Of a DNA stretch of 64,000 nucleotides, positions 1 through 10,810 are shown one piece after another. Numbering within the stretch: position 1 is the first letter of the stretch; each line of letters begins with the position of its first letter. The notes beneath the pieces are model-generated. The model ran no database searches. It worked only from the letters and a program-made list of their open reading frames with translations, and was not told the DNA's origin. The position numbers were made by a program, and so were the translations under genes. Source of the DNA: Cymodocea nodosa (lineage: Eukaryota > Streptophyta > Magnoliopsida > Alismatales > Cymodoceaceae); assembly GCA_036874045.1 (NCBI GenBank), contig CM072336.1, forward strand, positions 10,692,501-10,756,500, read 5' to 3'.

Positions 1-950
1 ACATCATCAAAAATGATTTCCAGAATCAATTCCTACTGTATATGAATCAAAACACAACTTTGAACTCAATTCGATTAATTCAAGGAGAATAAAAGAATGT
101 ATCTCAAATAAACGTTTTCAAAAGTACTAATGTTGATTCAATAAATCAGTAGTCATATTGGTATAAACTATATGCGATTCAAAGATATCTGTAATTAATG
201 AAACAACTTTTTCTTTTCAAAACAGTAAATATTGATAATTTTCTTTAAAAGTTAATTTGAAAAGCTTGAATCATACAAGAGCTTTCTAATGTACCCATGT
301 AATGAGTTTTCAGTCAACAATCCCAAATCTGATCAGGACCTTAGGTTGCCAGATTTAAAGAATCCTTTTTCAGGACAACAATCCTTACATACCTATCTGC
401 TCAAGTACAAAAGGCTCGTGGTCAAACTGATCAATAAACTCTCAAAGATTTTCACTTTGTAATCACTTTTCATTTTAAGCACAGTATATATGTATTCCAT
501 TAATACAGATGCAATAAAACACAAATCTCATACAATTTTTACTTCTATGATTGTACTGAGAATATGAATCAGTTTCAATAAGCTTATACTTTTGATTAAC
601 AATTTAAGATGAGTTACATATAACTTATTCTACAAGTTTAATCAATTAAGTCAAATTTATGCATGATCATATGCATTTTCCTTGATTCAAAGAAAACATT
701 TAATCAAAATTTCAGAATGTCAGAAGTATTTAATGTTTTTCATTTAAACTTCCACTTAAAATCGTAAAAGCTATTAAAATTGATAAACTACTTAAAATCA
801 ATAAGATACTACTATGATTTTACAATAAATACATAGTATCTTAAGCAGCAGTTTCAATATTACTTTAGATATTTATAATAAGTATATAATATCTATGAGG
901 TGAACAACATCATCAATAATATTTATCTTTTTATGTGGAGTTTAAGCATT
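1..950 (-). other. Noncoding module downstream of pol, element D
   Basis: There is no credible coding sequence here. The stretch is homologous to the post-pol noncoding sequence of elements A (19306-20893), B (30621-32205) and C (45602-47180). It is also homologous to the 3' noncoding region of the gypsy-derived X copies, for example around 7860-8890 on the opposite strand. Landmarks include AGGTATGTAAGGATTGTTG and TTGTACTTGAGCAGATAGG on the minus strand near 380-410. Its role is unknown. In the copia elements it lies between pol and the env-like ORF. Confidence 0.8.
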
Positions 951-3371
951 TTACACATCACATAGCCTACAAATACCTAAATTTAATCTAATGTTGCAGA
1001 ATGTATTTTCATCTAGAGGTTTTGTAAATATATCTGCTAATTGATTTTTACTAGACACAAATTCTAATTTAATTTTTCCTTTAATTACGTTGTCTCTTAG
1101 AAAATGATGTCTAACCTCTATATGCTTTGCTCTTGAATGTAATACAGGATTTTTGGAAAGATTTATTACAGAACTACTGTCACAATAAATCTCAGTTGTA
1201 TCATAAGATAATCCAAAATCTTCTAAAGTTTGCCTTATCCACAGAATCTGAGTGCAACATAGTGCAGCAGCAACATATTTAGCTTCTATAGTAGAAAGTG
1301 CTACACAGTTTTGCTTTTTACTAAACCATGCACCAAATTATTTCCCAATAATTGACATGTGCCATTGGTACTCTTTTTATCAGATTTAGATCTTGCATAA
1401 TCAGCATCAGTATATCCTATAAGATCTATTGAACTATCCTTAGAATAATACAGTCCAAAATTTTTAGTTCCTTGTATATATCTAAATATTCTTTTAACTG
1501 CAATTAAGTGTGATTCTTTAGGATTAGATTGAAATCTAACACAAACACACACAGCAAACATAATATCAGGTCTACTAGCAGTCAAATAAAGTAAAGAACC
1601 AATCATACTTCTGTATTTTCTTTGATCTATAGATTTTCCTATGTCATCAATATCTAACTTTAAAGTAGTACTCATAGGAGTTCCTCGAATCCTTGTATCA
1701 TTAAAATTAAATTTCTTAAGCATTTCAACTACATATTTTTCCTGATTTAAAAATATACCTTTATCCATTTGCTTAATTTGAAGCCTTAGAAAATATGAAA
1801 GTTCTCCTATCATACTCATTTCAAACTGATTAGTCATCTCTTCAGAGAATATTTCTATCAACTTATCAAAGGTTGCTCCAAAGATTATATCATCCACGTA
1901 TATTTGAACAACAATCTGATCTTTACCATCTCTCTTAATAAATAGAGTATGATCCACTTTTCCCATGATATAGCCTTTTTCTATTAAAAAAGTAGACAAT
2001 CTTTCATACCATGATCTAGGTGCTTGCTTCAAACCATATAAGGTTTTCTTCAATTTATACACAAAGTCAGGATTTTTAATATCTTCAAATCCAGGTGGTT
2101 GTTTTACATAGACTTCTTCATTAATTAAACCATTTAGAAATGCACTCTTTACATCCATTTGATATAATTTAAAATCCATATAACAAGCATAGGCCAATAA
2201 TATTCTAATACTTTCTAACCTAGCCATAGGAGCAAATGTTTCAGCATAATCTAATCCTTCTTCCTGTGTATACCCTTGTGCAACTAATCTAGCTTTATTC
2301 CTTATAATTTGACCAGTTTCGTTAGTTTTGTTTCTAAAGATCCACTTTGTACCTATTATGGACTGATTTTCTGGTGGAGAAACTAATTCCCATACATCAT
2401 TTCTGATGAATTGATTTAGTTCTTCTTGCATTGCCACTATCCAATTTTTATCAGATAATGCTTCTTGTATATCCCTTGGTTCCACCATAGAAATAATCAT
2501 ACACATACTATTTAAATTTACTGAAGCTCTAGTTTTAACTCCCTCAATAATATTACCAATGACTTGAGTAATGGGATGTGATGAAGAATAACGCCAATTT
2601 CTCTGATTTTCCTCAATATTCTCATCAACATCTGAAAGTCTATCACTTTCATCATTAGTTTGATCATTTAAATTCATATTTTTGATTTTCTCAGATAAAT
2701 CATCAATCTCTCTATTGATCTCTAACTCACTTGGAAAATTGATCATATCATCATTATCAGCTTTAGATTGAGATTCTCTAAGAGAATTTTCATTGAAGCT
2801 TACATGGAGGGTTTCTTCAATAGTCCTAGAGGTCTTGTTATATACTCTATAGGCTTTACTTCTAGTAGAGTAACCTACAAAAATTCCTTCATCCGATTTG
2901 GCTTGAAGTTTATCCCTTTTATCCTTAGTATTAAGAATAAAACACTTGCAGCCAAATGGTTTCATATAGGAAATTTTTGGAACCCTATTAAACATAATTT
3001 CAAAAGGAGTTTTATTAACATGAGGTCTTAAATGACTTCTGTTAATAACATAACAAGCTATATTTACTGCTTCAGCCTAAAGATTTTGAAGTAACTTATG
3101 TTCATTCAACATAGTTCTGGCCATTTCTTGAAGTGATCTATTCTTTCTCTCAACAACACCATTTTGACACAGTGCTCTTGGAAAAGAAAATCTGTGATCA
3201 ATGTCATGCTCATTACAATAGTTATCCATTTGATCATTATCAAATTCAGTTCCATGATCACTCCTAAGTTTTTGAATAGAGACACTTTGCTCATTTTGAA
3301 CAAAATTGCAGAACATTTTAAATTTTTCAAAAACTTTTGTCTTAGATGCTAGAAAATATACCCAAGTGTCT
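951..3371 (-). pseudogene. pol: Copia pol fragment (integrase end, RT, RNase H)
   Basis: From 3371 downwards the frame shows the second half of the integrase core, with the second catalytic Asp in RSDHGTEFDND and the Glu in NGVVERKNRS. The pol linker follows (FGCKCFILN, then an acidic stretch). RT comes next, with [31 protein letters not shown] and the YVDD catalytic box at 1889-1900. RNase H follows. A 564-codon open stretch (1301-2995) is preserved. There is an in-frame stop near 3075, and a one-base deletion near 1334 (compare the other copies) shifts the frame in WFSKKQN. RNase H then continues in another frame to a stop at 951-953. The protease and integrase zinc-binding half are missing because the copy is truncated at 3371. 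Confidence 0.92.
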
Positions 3372-3381
3372 TATATTTCAG

Positions 3382-3605
3382 ATTTGATTCCACTGCTGAT
3401 GGTGGACTGTATCGATTTCACTAAATGGACATCAAAAAGGATCAAATCTAGAACCATTTTAGTGAAAGAATACAGGAATTTTGTAGCTGCAGAACTAGCT
3501 GTACCTTCTGGAGGAATTTCGGGAGCAGTAGAAAGGATAAATCAATTATAGCAGCAATTAGAAAAACTCCAGAAGGAAGTAGATGAACTTAGGCATAGAG
3601 ATTAA
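3382..3605 (+). pseudogene. C-terminal tail of env-like ORF (X1)
   Basis: This is the last ~75 codons of the ORF seen more fully at 40241-41290 and 53982-56216. The tail contains DFTKWTSKRIKSR and VKEYRNF and ends with a short heptad-like segment (QQLEKLQKEVDELR) that could form a coiled coil. There is one in-frame stop near 3548 (CAA to TAA, compared with the other copies), and the terminal TAA is at 3603-3605. Everything upstream was lost at the junction with element D. The function is unknown. The ORF lies upstream of gag in all X copies that show this region. Confidence 0.75.
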
Positions 3606-4554
3606 ATTGTATTGATTCGTCTACTTATGTGAAATTGCATGAAATTGTATGATGTACCTGTAATGTAATTGATTCATATTAATGAATATAATTTTTCGAA
3701 TGCAACTTTCATACGTGTTTGGATGTGAAATGAATGGAATTTATTGAATATTATGTAATTTGTGGAACTTTATGAATGAATATGTAACAGATTTACAATT
3801 TGCTGAATGACAAGATAACTGCTTAAAAATTTCTGCATATTATAAGTTAAAATGTAAATTCTGCTTAACATAAAATGACCTACAAGTTAAATCTCTATAT
3901 AAGATTTAGATTTAAATGAATTTTAATCAAAATGATGCATTAATGACATAGAGTTAACTTTATTACAGTTAGCAGAATGAAAAAGAAAGAAAAAAGAACA
4001 GAGAGGAACTTACGAGAGTAAAACTTAGAAGTTGCTAAGTGTTAACTCAACGAAGTAAGTCCGTTGAGTTAAATGTAACTCCACGAGGTCAGTAATATAA
4101 TATAAGGTCACTCCGTTGAGTTATCTGTAACTCAACGAAGTAAGTCCGTAGAGTTAGCAACAGTAACTGACTGTATTCTGTTGAGTTATCTGTAACTCAA
4201 CGAGGTTAGTTCGTGGATTAAGCAGAACGGTTATTCTTTTAACCATGAACGAAACTTCGTCGGTTTAGTGGTTACCAAAATTTGAAATTAGTAGTGGTAT
4301 ACGTACCCATAAAAACAGGAACCACGATGCACATTGCAAGACATGTTCTTGCAACGAGATTTATTCACTTTATGGATGCGTAGTATATATATGAAACAGA
4401 ATGTTATTTACGAGTTACTAACACTTTTAAAAGAAAGGAGAAGACATTGGAGGAACTGGAAGCAGAAGCAGCTGATTCAACTTCATCTGACAACAAATAT
4501 TTATATAATGGAAAGCTTCAGACTGGTTTGTAATTAATCTTCTGCTATTTATTT
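3606..4554 (+). other. Spacer between env-like ORF and gag (X1)
   Basis: This is AT-rich sequence without a credible ORF. It is conserved in X2 (39323-40240) and X3 (53235-53981). It holds the palindrome array at 4042-4223. About 160-190 bases before the gag start it has an AT-rich stretch resembling a TATA box (TAGTATATATATG near 4381-4393; the X2 copy reads ATTATAAATATAG). That would fit a separate promoter or leader for gag, but this is inference only. Confidence 0.6.
4042..4223. repeat. Array of AACTCAACG/CGTTGAGTT inverted repeats
   Basis: Several copies of the arms AACTCAACG and CGTTGAGTT alternate with short loops such as AAGTAAGTC, so that each arm can pair with either neighbour. Examples lie at 4044-4070, 4113-4138 and 4178-4204. 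Similar arrays occur at 39671-39788, 53341-53515 and 56380-56545, in the X1 LTR at 10716-10810, and in the copia LTRs. Confidence 0.85.
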
Positions 4555-5898
4555 ATGAGCACATGGACTCATTCTTTAAGCACTAAACGATTAGTAAGAA
4601 CACCTACCCAAGAATTTTCATTGCAGAGGAGTACTAAAAAAATTTTTGAACTGAACTTTAACGAAATTCTTTGGGGTGTAGCTAACCTTTCTTTAAAAGA
4701 GAGCATAGAGATGGCTACTCCAGTAGAAAAACCATTAGGAGAAATTCTGTATCCTGAATTAATTGATGAACCTTCATGTATTCAATTGCTAAACTTTGAG
4801 GGAGATAGGATTGAACTGAAATCTAATTATATTAGTCAATTGCCACATTTTCATGGATTAGAAAGAGAGGATGCCTATTATTTCCTTAGAGAATTTAACA
4901 AAATTTGTCAATTGATGAAAATGCCGAACATGAGTATAGATGCTATTAAACTTAAATATATCCCTTTTTCTTTAAAAGACACAGCTAAGAGATGGTTATA
5001 TACTGTGTCGCTTGATTCAATTTCTACATGGACTGAATTTTGCTCTGTTTTTCTAGAAAAATATTATCTAACACATCAAACGATTAAAAAGAAGAAAGAA
5101 ATATTAATGTGTAGCCAAAAATAGGGTGAATCATTTTGGAAATATTTTGAAAGATTTAAAGATTTACTGACTCAATGTCCACATCATGCAATGAGTAAAG
5201 CACAATTAATAGGTATAATTTATGAAGGCATTGATGTTTCAACGAAATCTTTATTAGAATCTACTTGTCAAAATGGATTTTTAAAGTTATGTAGTGAAGA
5301 AGCATGGGCATATTTAGAAAATTTTGCAAAAAGAACTGCATAGTGGGAAAATTCGGCTGAAGCTATTGCAGATAAAAGAATATTGCCAAGAGAAATGCAT
5401 GAACTAGATTCAAGTACTATGCTTGAGGTGAAATTAAATGAATTAACAAAGAAAATAGAAGAGTTATCAATAAATCAAAAGCTAGCAGAAAAGAATGCAA
5501 ACATAAATGACTTAGATATTATTTATGCTAGAAACTAGAGAGATAACTTGGGAAATTCTTATCATCCTAATCAAAGAAATCACCCGAATTTATCTTGGAG
5601 AAACAACAATTTCCAGGGAGGAGAAAATATAAATGAGAAGAACATAAGTTATGAAGTATTAATTGAACAAGGAGCTAGAATAGAGAAATTAAAAAAGATA
5701 ATCCAACAAGTAAACAATCGTTTAGAATTAATATTTGGAAATGTTGCAATTCAAAATCAAAATAGAAATATATCACTTAGATAGAAGGAACCAATGGAAG
5801 TTAGACCTACTAGAGGATTGCCAATACAAGCTATACCTAATCTTGTCAATAGAACGGTTAATGAAATTGATACTTCTTCTGGGAGGGCAGCTGAATGA
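4555..5898 (+). pseudogene. gag: Ty3/gypsy gag (Athila/Tat type), X1 copy
   Basis: The frame runs 447 codons from ATG 4555 to TGA 5896-5898. It carries the gypsy Gag (retrotrans_gag) signature: FHGLEREDAYYFLREF, then IPFSLKDTAKRWLY, TWTEFCSVFLEKYY, FWKYFERFKDLLTQCPHH and LIGIIYEG. A basic, Asn-rich tail (HPNQRNHPNLSWRNN) and a helical segment follow. Four in-frame stops (5122, 5341, 5536, 5782) make it a pseudogene. X2 has CAG where X1 has the first TAG. Gag would form the virus-like particle. I see no CCHC knuckle and no protease domain fused behind it, so the element would depend on enzymes supplied from elsewhere. F-box sequence follows after a 190-base spacer. Confidence 0.88.
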
Positions 5899-6088
5899 AG
5901 TAGCATATCTGAAGCAACTATCTGTATGTATATATGTTTTTTATTTTTAGTTAATAGTATCATAGAGTTAATTTCTAACTCAACAAACTTAGTCCGTTGA
6001 GTTATGCCTTAACTCCACGAGGGTGTGCAGTAGTTATGTTAATTTTTATCTCTACTAAATTTTTGTTTGTGTTATATAGAATCGACAA
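5899..6088 (+). other. Short gag to F-box spacer with one palindrome
   Basis: This 190-base spacer includes a palindrome of the AACTCAACA/CCGTTGAGTT type at about 5978-6002 and a second half-palindrome (TAACTCCACGAGG) after it. A T-rich stretch ending in TAG precedes the F-box ATG and could serve as a splice acceptor. The equivalent in X2 is 14540-14771. Confidence 0.55.
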
Positions 6089-7228
6089 ATGGAATTGATG
6101 CAATTACCGTTGGATGCACTAAGGGAAGTACTAAGTAACTTGTTAGCTAAAGATTTGTGCAGGCTGTGCTGTGTATCAAAGGAAATTAAAGACTGTATTG
6201 AAGAAAAATATTTTCAGGGATTACAAGCTGCAAAAATGACTAAGATTAGAGATTGATTCATATGGAGGTCATTTAATCGTAGTTCAAATACCCATGAATA
6301 TCTGGCTATGGAAGAAACTACTGGAATTCCACCCAATGCATTAGAAGAAATAAATTATATTATGGGGATAGATGAAGGATTAATCATATACAAGACGAGA
6401 CCAAGGTATGCAAGTTTAATATTACCTGATATTTTGATACGAAATCCTATAATAAGAGAAGAATGGAATATAGGAAGACCTAATATATTTGAAGCACCAA
6501 CTGAAAATTGTGGGTCAGCTTTAATATTTTCTGATAAAAATTCTACAATTCCTAAAAAATTATGTTATTGGAGACCTACAGGAAATTGGGGTGAAGATTT
6601 ACGCTTAAGTGTGTATAATTTTCTGAACAGATCTTAGAATGAAAACATTCTAATATATCTAGGACAGAAATCTTTAATTAACCAAACACATGTCATACTT
6701 GATGGATATATCTATTTAGTCATAGAGATATCAATAGCATTTAGATCTGATTTATACATAGTGAGCATAGACAGTTATGATGATTATATAGAAATTTTAC
6801 CTGTACCGAGTGAAATAGCTAAACCACCATCTGCAGAATTTAATGAAATTCAAATAGGAATGTGGTATAATGAAGAAGATGATCCTACTTTATATCTGAT
6901 AAGATGGTGGGATGAACTGATGAAATTTCAAATATGGATTATGGAAGACATGAATGAATGGAAGTGGGAAGAGGAGTATATTGAAATAGATGTAGAAATA
7001 GAAACTGCTACATTACCTTGGAACCAAAAAGGATCCCTTTCTACATTACATATCATTAATGGTAATACACTCATATTTGGAATTTATAATATATTACATG
7101 TTTACAAATTAAGAAGGAACAAGAACTGCATTAAAACAGACTTAATAGCAAGAAGAACTATGCCTAAAAAGTTTGCTTGGACTGATACATTTATTCCATT
7201 TGTTTCTACTCTTCAATCATGTTCTTAA
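6089..7228 (+). pseudogene. F-box protein gene carried by element X1
   Basis: The frame is 379 codons from ATG 6089. The N-terminus (residues ~4-40) is a clear F-box: LPLDALREVLSNLLAKDL, then CRLCCVSKEIKDCI. F-box proteins of this size bind SKP1 through that motif and use the C-terminal part to choose a target for ubiquitin ligation. Here the rest (KLCYWRPTGNWG, IYLGQKSLINQTHVILDGYIYLV, VSIDSYDDYIEILPVP) looks like the beta-rich, kelch- or DUF295-like C-terminus of plant F-box proteins, without a firm family call. There are two nonsense changes (TGA 6254-6256, TAG 6635-6637) and no frameshift. The second copy at 13403-14539 has the normal codons at both places. There is no intron within the frame, which fits capture through an RNA step. 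It lies between gag and the 3' noncoding region. Confidence 0.85.
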
Positions 7229-8988
7229 GTTGTGATTTTGTGTGTTTAATGTTGTGTGTAGTTTGCATTTATTTTTAGAAAATAAAAAGAAGAAGGAATT
7301 TTTTTGAAGTTTTCATGTTCGTTTTATAAAAAGAAAAAAAAACAAAACAAAATATCAATCCAGTTTGTTGGTATTTGTTCTGGGAAACCAACTGGCTTGC
7401 TTGTGAGCCACCAAAGGCATAGGAGCCTGGGTTCCATACAAGACACTGATTTATTAATATCTGTTAAATGTTATTTTGTTTTATATTCTGTGTTTATCTG
7501 GGAATGAAATGTTTTTCAGAATCAAAAATCGAAATATGCAGAAGGAGATACAAATGGAACAAGGTATGTAACCAATTACTTATCCTAAATTTTAAATCAA
7601 ACAAAACTTTATTCATGCCTGCTACAATTACTATATTTATTGTCAAATCTTTTACATTGAGGACAATGCAAAATGTAGGTATGGGGGGGAGGTAATTAAA
7701 GTAACAGCCATGTAAGTTTGTTAATTAAAGGAATTAAAATGGTACTGCAAAGTTTTGAGGAAATTGAAAATTTTTTATGAACTTGCTGTAACTATTCGAT
7801 AATTGAGACTGTAAAATTTTTATAAACTGCTTGAATGTTATATTTAGAAGGCTATAGAAGATGCTATAGAATTTATTATTTATGTAAATCTAGATATAGT
7901 ATCTTCTTTTTTTTTTGAATTTCATGAGTTTAACAGTTTCACGATTTTAAAATGAAATCTAAATACTTAATGCTTAATCAGAAAATTATCTGAAGTCCTG
8001 AAGGAGCTGAGATGTGAATTCTAGATTAAATAAAACACATATGATTAAAGATACATTTAATTTGACTGATTGAACTTGTAGAATGATTTATGTGTAGATC
8101 TTCTTAAACTACAGATAAAGTATGAGCTTATTGTTATGGATTCATATTTTCAGTAAATGATAGAAGCAGAACTATATGAGATTGGTGTTTTACTACATCT
8201 GTATTAATGAAATACATGCATATATAGTATGTGATTAATGTTTTGTTGTGTTTGTAGTTTTAATTGAAAAAAAAAAAAAAAGAAGAAAAAAAGAGAGGAA
8301 AATTTTGAGAGTTTATTGACTTGTTTGATCACAAGCCTTTTGTACTTGAGCAGATAGGTATGTAAGGATTGTTGACTTGAAAAAGGACTCTTGAAATCTG
8401 GCAACCTAAGATCCTGATCAGATCTGGGATTGTTGACTGAAAGCTCGTTACATGGGTACATTAGAAAGCTCATGTATGATTCAAGCTTGTCAAATTAACT
8501 TTTAAAGTATGAAAAAAAAATATATACTGTTCTGAAAAGATACAAGTGTTTTGTGAAATACAGATATCTTATGAATCGAGTTTACTTTTTGTTATCTAGA
8601 ATTGCTGAAATATGAATCTGGAATTGACTTTTGAAGTTGTTTAATGAAAATACAATTCTTTATTCTACTTGTCTTAATCAGATTGAATTGGATTGTACTT
8701 TGATTCGTATGTTGTTGAAATTTCTTCTAGAAATCTTATTGGGAAATTCAGGATGATAGATGATGAAAAGAAGAACAAACGATAATATAATTAACACCTA
8801 TATGAAGATGATATACTTTGTATGTAATTTACATATATTCTAAATATCTTTGCAGGTTGATTACTGAAACATACAGAATATATTTTTATGCTAAACAGAA
8901 GAAAAAAACAAAAGGGGAAGAATTAATTCTAGCACTTTTAAAAACCAATTAATTAGATCTTAGTTTGCTAAGGGACTAGCAAAATTTA
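7229..8988 (+). other. 3' noncoding region of X1 with copia-shared module
   Basis: No ORF here is credible. 7229-7850 is specific to the X family and includes a purine run (TATGGGGGGGAGG, 7680-7692) that resembles an extra polypurine tract. From about 7860 to 8890 the sequence is homologous to the post-pol noncoding module of the copia elements, in the same functional direction. An example is the run from TTGTACTTGAGCAGATAGG to TACATGGGTACATTAGAAAG at 8340-8467, which matches the minus strand of 290-415. A poly-A/GA run lies at 8265-8300. Confidence 0.8.
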
Positions 8989-9001
8989 GGTATGGGGGAA
9001 G
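8989..9001 (+). promoter_or_regulatory. Polypurine tract before X1 3' LTR
   Basis: GGTATGGGGGAAG directly precedes the TG that opens the LTR at 9002. Such a tract primes plus-strand DNA synthesis in reverse transcription. The X2 copy has the same tract at 11584-11596 on the minus strand. Confidence 0.8.
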
Positions 9002-9481
9002 TGTTTAGAATGAAAAAGTGCATATTATTAATGGTTAAATGATGGTAAATTGCATGATATTTAGCTTATTATATGAGAATTAAGCCATTATGTTATAATT
9101 GCACTGTTATATGCTTTAATTGAAGAATCTGCTTAATTTTGGGGAATTAATGTTAATTTAGTACATTTATGAACTGTCGGTAAGTTGCAAGCTGTGAAAT
9201 TCTTAAGTATCTGAATTTTTTGATATTTCGGACAGCTATGTTTAACATACCGAACAAATTCGGACAGTTATGTTTAACAGACCGAATATGTATCGAATAG
9301 TTATGTTTAAATTGCCGAACAGTTATGTTTTGAGAGAATATTTTATTATTTCCTAAAGTACGCATGTCGAAACTAGAATAAATGACTTAAGTGAACTTTC
9401 GGTGAGTTATCTATAACTATCCAAAATTGCAGTTGAGCATCAGATAGTTATCCTTGTAACTCTCCGAAATCTCTTTTTATT

Positions 9482-9490
9482 TATAAAATA
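9482..9490 (+). promoter_or_regulatory. TATA-like box in X1 LTR, next to G-box
   Basis: TATAAAATA lies 9 bases before a CACGTG core (9499-9504, within GGACACGTGTC). The pair is flanked by CCGAAA/TTTCGG palindromes. The position in the LTR fits a promoter, but no transcript evidence is available. Confidence 0.45.
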
Positions 9491-9556
9491 GCTGAGGACA
9501 CGTGTCATGTTCTGGGTAAGTGACTTAAGTGGATTTTCGGTGAGTTAGCTGTAACT

Positions 9557-9680
9557 ATCCGAAATGCATCTGAGCATCGGATAGTTAAGTTTATAAGTAT
9601 CCGAAATGCATCTGAGCATCGGATAGCTAAGTTTATAAGTATCTGAAATGCACTTGAGCATCGGATAGTTCAATTTATGC
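9557..9680. repeat. 42-bp tandem repeat, about three units, each a hairpin
   Basis: Units start at 9557, 9599 and 9641 (period 42). Each carries an imperfect palindrome with arms CTATCCGA and TCGGATAG around ATGCATCTGAGCAT. X2 has only about one unit here, so the array grew after the copies separated or shrank in X2. Confidence 0.9.
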
Positions 9681-10715
9681 ATGTGTTTTATAGTTAAATC
9701 AACGAAGAAAGTCCGTTGAGTTATTTGTAACTCCACGGACTATATATTTTCTAATATGCCACTGTAGCGGTTGTAGAAACAGGACAGTTGGAAGGAAAAA
9801 CCACATTTGCACATATCGCGCAGGAGAAGGAAGCATCGTCGTTGATATGAATGAAGGAAATCCAACCGATCATTCAAGTAGAAGCAGTTACTACTGAAGA
9901 AATATAAAAGAAAAGAAGAAAAAGAAGAAGAGGGTGATCGGTGTGTGATCGATGGGCGGATAGTGTGTGTAGAGGAGGATCGGCATCGCAATTCTCTGAA
10001 GTACCACACCAACCATCATCATCACCATCACCAGCACCATAATCACCAACCATCGGAGGTCTGTGAGGATACTTGCCTGACACAGTGCCTAACAACCATT
10101 GTGAGGAGTGATCGCGTCGCGGGAAGGGAAGCCATTTTCACCAAGCGCTGACTCATATTTCAGGAGATCGTAAAGCTTTTAGCCTTGGCTTCGGGTTGAT
10201 GCCTGTATGCTGAAGAGGAGATTATCTTGCAATTTTGGACTCGCGATTCTATAGGGAGAGGAGACAGAATTGTAAGTGGTTTAATTTTCAGTGGTGTAAT
10301 CGCGTTGCAAGTAGTGTCGGAAGTATTTACTATCAAGTGAGATTACTTTACATTTCACCTTTCTCCCATTTCCATGTTCACATCAAAACAAAAATACCAA
10401 AAACAATTTATCTTTGTTTGTATGTTGTATTTGAGTGTTGTATTGTTTGTGTTGTATCGTGATTAATGTTATCTGTATAAGTTTTGTGATTGTTTTATGT
10501 TAGTTTTAATTTTACAGTTTACTGAAATTGGTTCGTACAAAAGACTTAAAGATTTTAATGGTTACTATTTGAATCATTTGAATGTTAGTATTGCTTAATG
10601 ATAAATCCAATGTTAACTAGCATTAAAGAGCTTAATTGATGCTATTTACAATTTGTGGAATCGCCCAATGGTTGGCCGAATTTCTCTGTAAATAGCAGTA
10701 TTAAAGAAGAGACAG

Positions 10716-10810
10716 GCTCGTGGAGTTAACTTAAGTCCATGAGGTTAGTCCATTGAGTTAGCCATAACTCAACGAACTTTGTCCGTTGAGTTAACTGTAA
10801 TTCAACGGAG
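10716..10810. repeat. Palindrome array in the 3' part of X1 LTR
   Basis: Alternating arms of the AACTCAACG/CGTTGAGTT type, including AACTCAACGAACTTTGTCC followed by GTTGAGTTAACTGTAATTC. This is the same motif family as the spacer array at 4042-4223. Confidence 0.8.

Larger units (their letters stand above)
1..3371 (-). mobile_element. Copia (Sirevirus-like) fragment D, truncated
   Basis: This is the 3' part of a Ty1/copia element read on the minus strand: the end of integrase, RT, RNase H and the noncoding sequence that follows pol. It matches, nearly base for base, 31250-34620 of element B. It runs off the left edge of the window. On its upstream side it stops near 3371, where a gypsy-derived element in the opposite orientation begins. 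No LTR of this copy is in the window, so its age and flanking duplication cannot be judged. Confidence 0.9.

Noticed and set aside
6089..7228. F-box gene as an ordinary host gene hit by elements
   Set aside because: It occurs twice, in the same place between gag and the polypurine tract, so it belongs to the element. This would change if the parent locus shows the same flanks without an element.
8204..8473. 89-codon minus-strand ORF
   Set aside because: It covers a poly-A/T run inside the noncoding module. The equivalent region of the copia copies is not open.
9557..9680. Regular 42-base repeats as a CRISPR-like array
   Set aside because: Units are contiguous, without unique spacers, in a plant LTR.
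9945..10151. Plus-strand ORF with a run of His codons near 10012-10050
   Set aside because: CAT/CAC microsatellite in the X1 LTR. No homology or start context.
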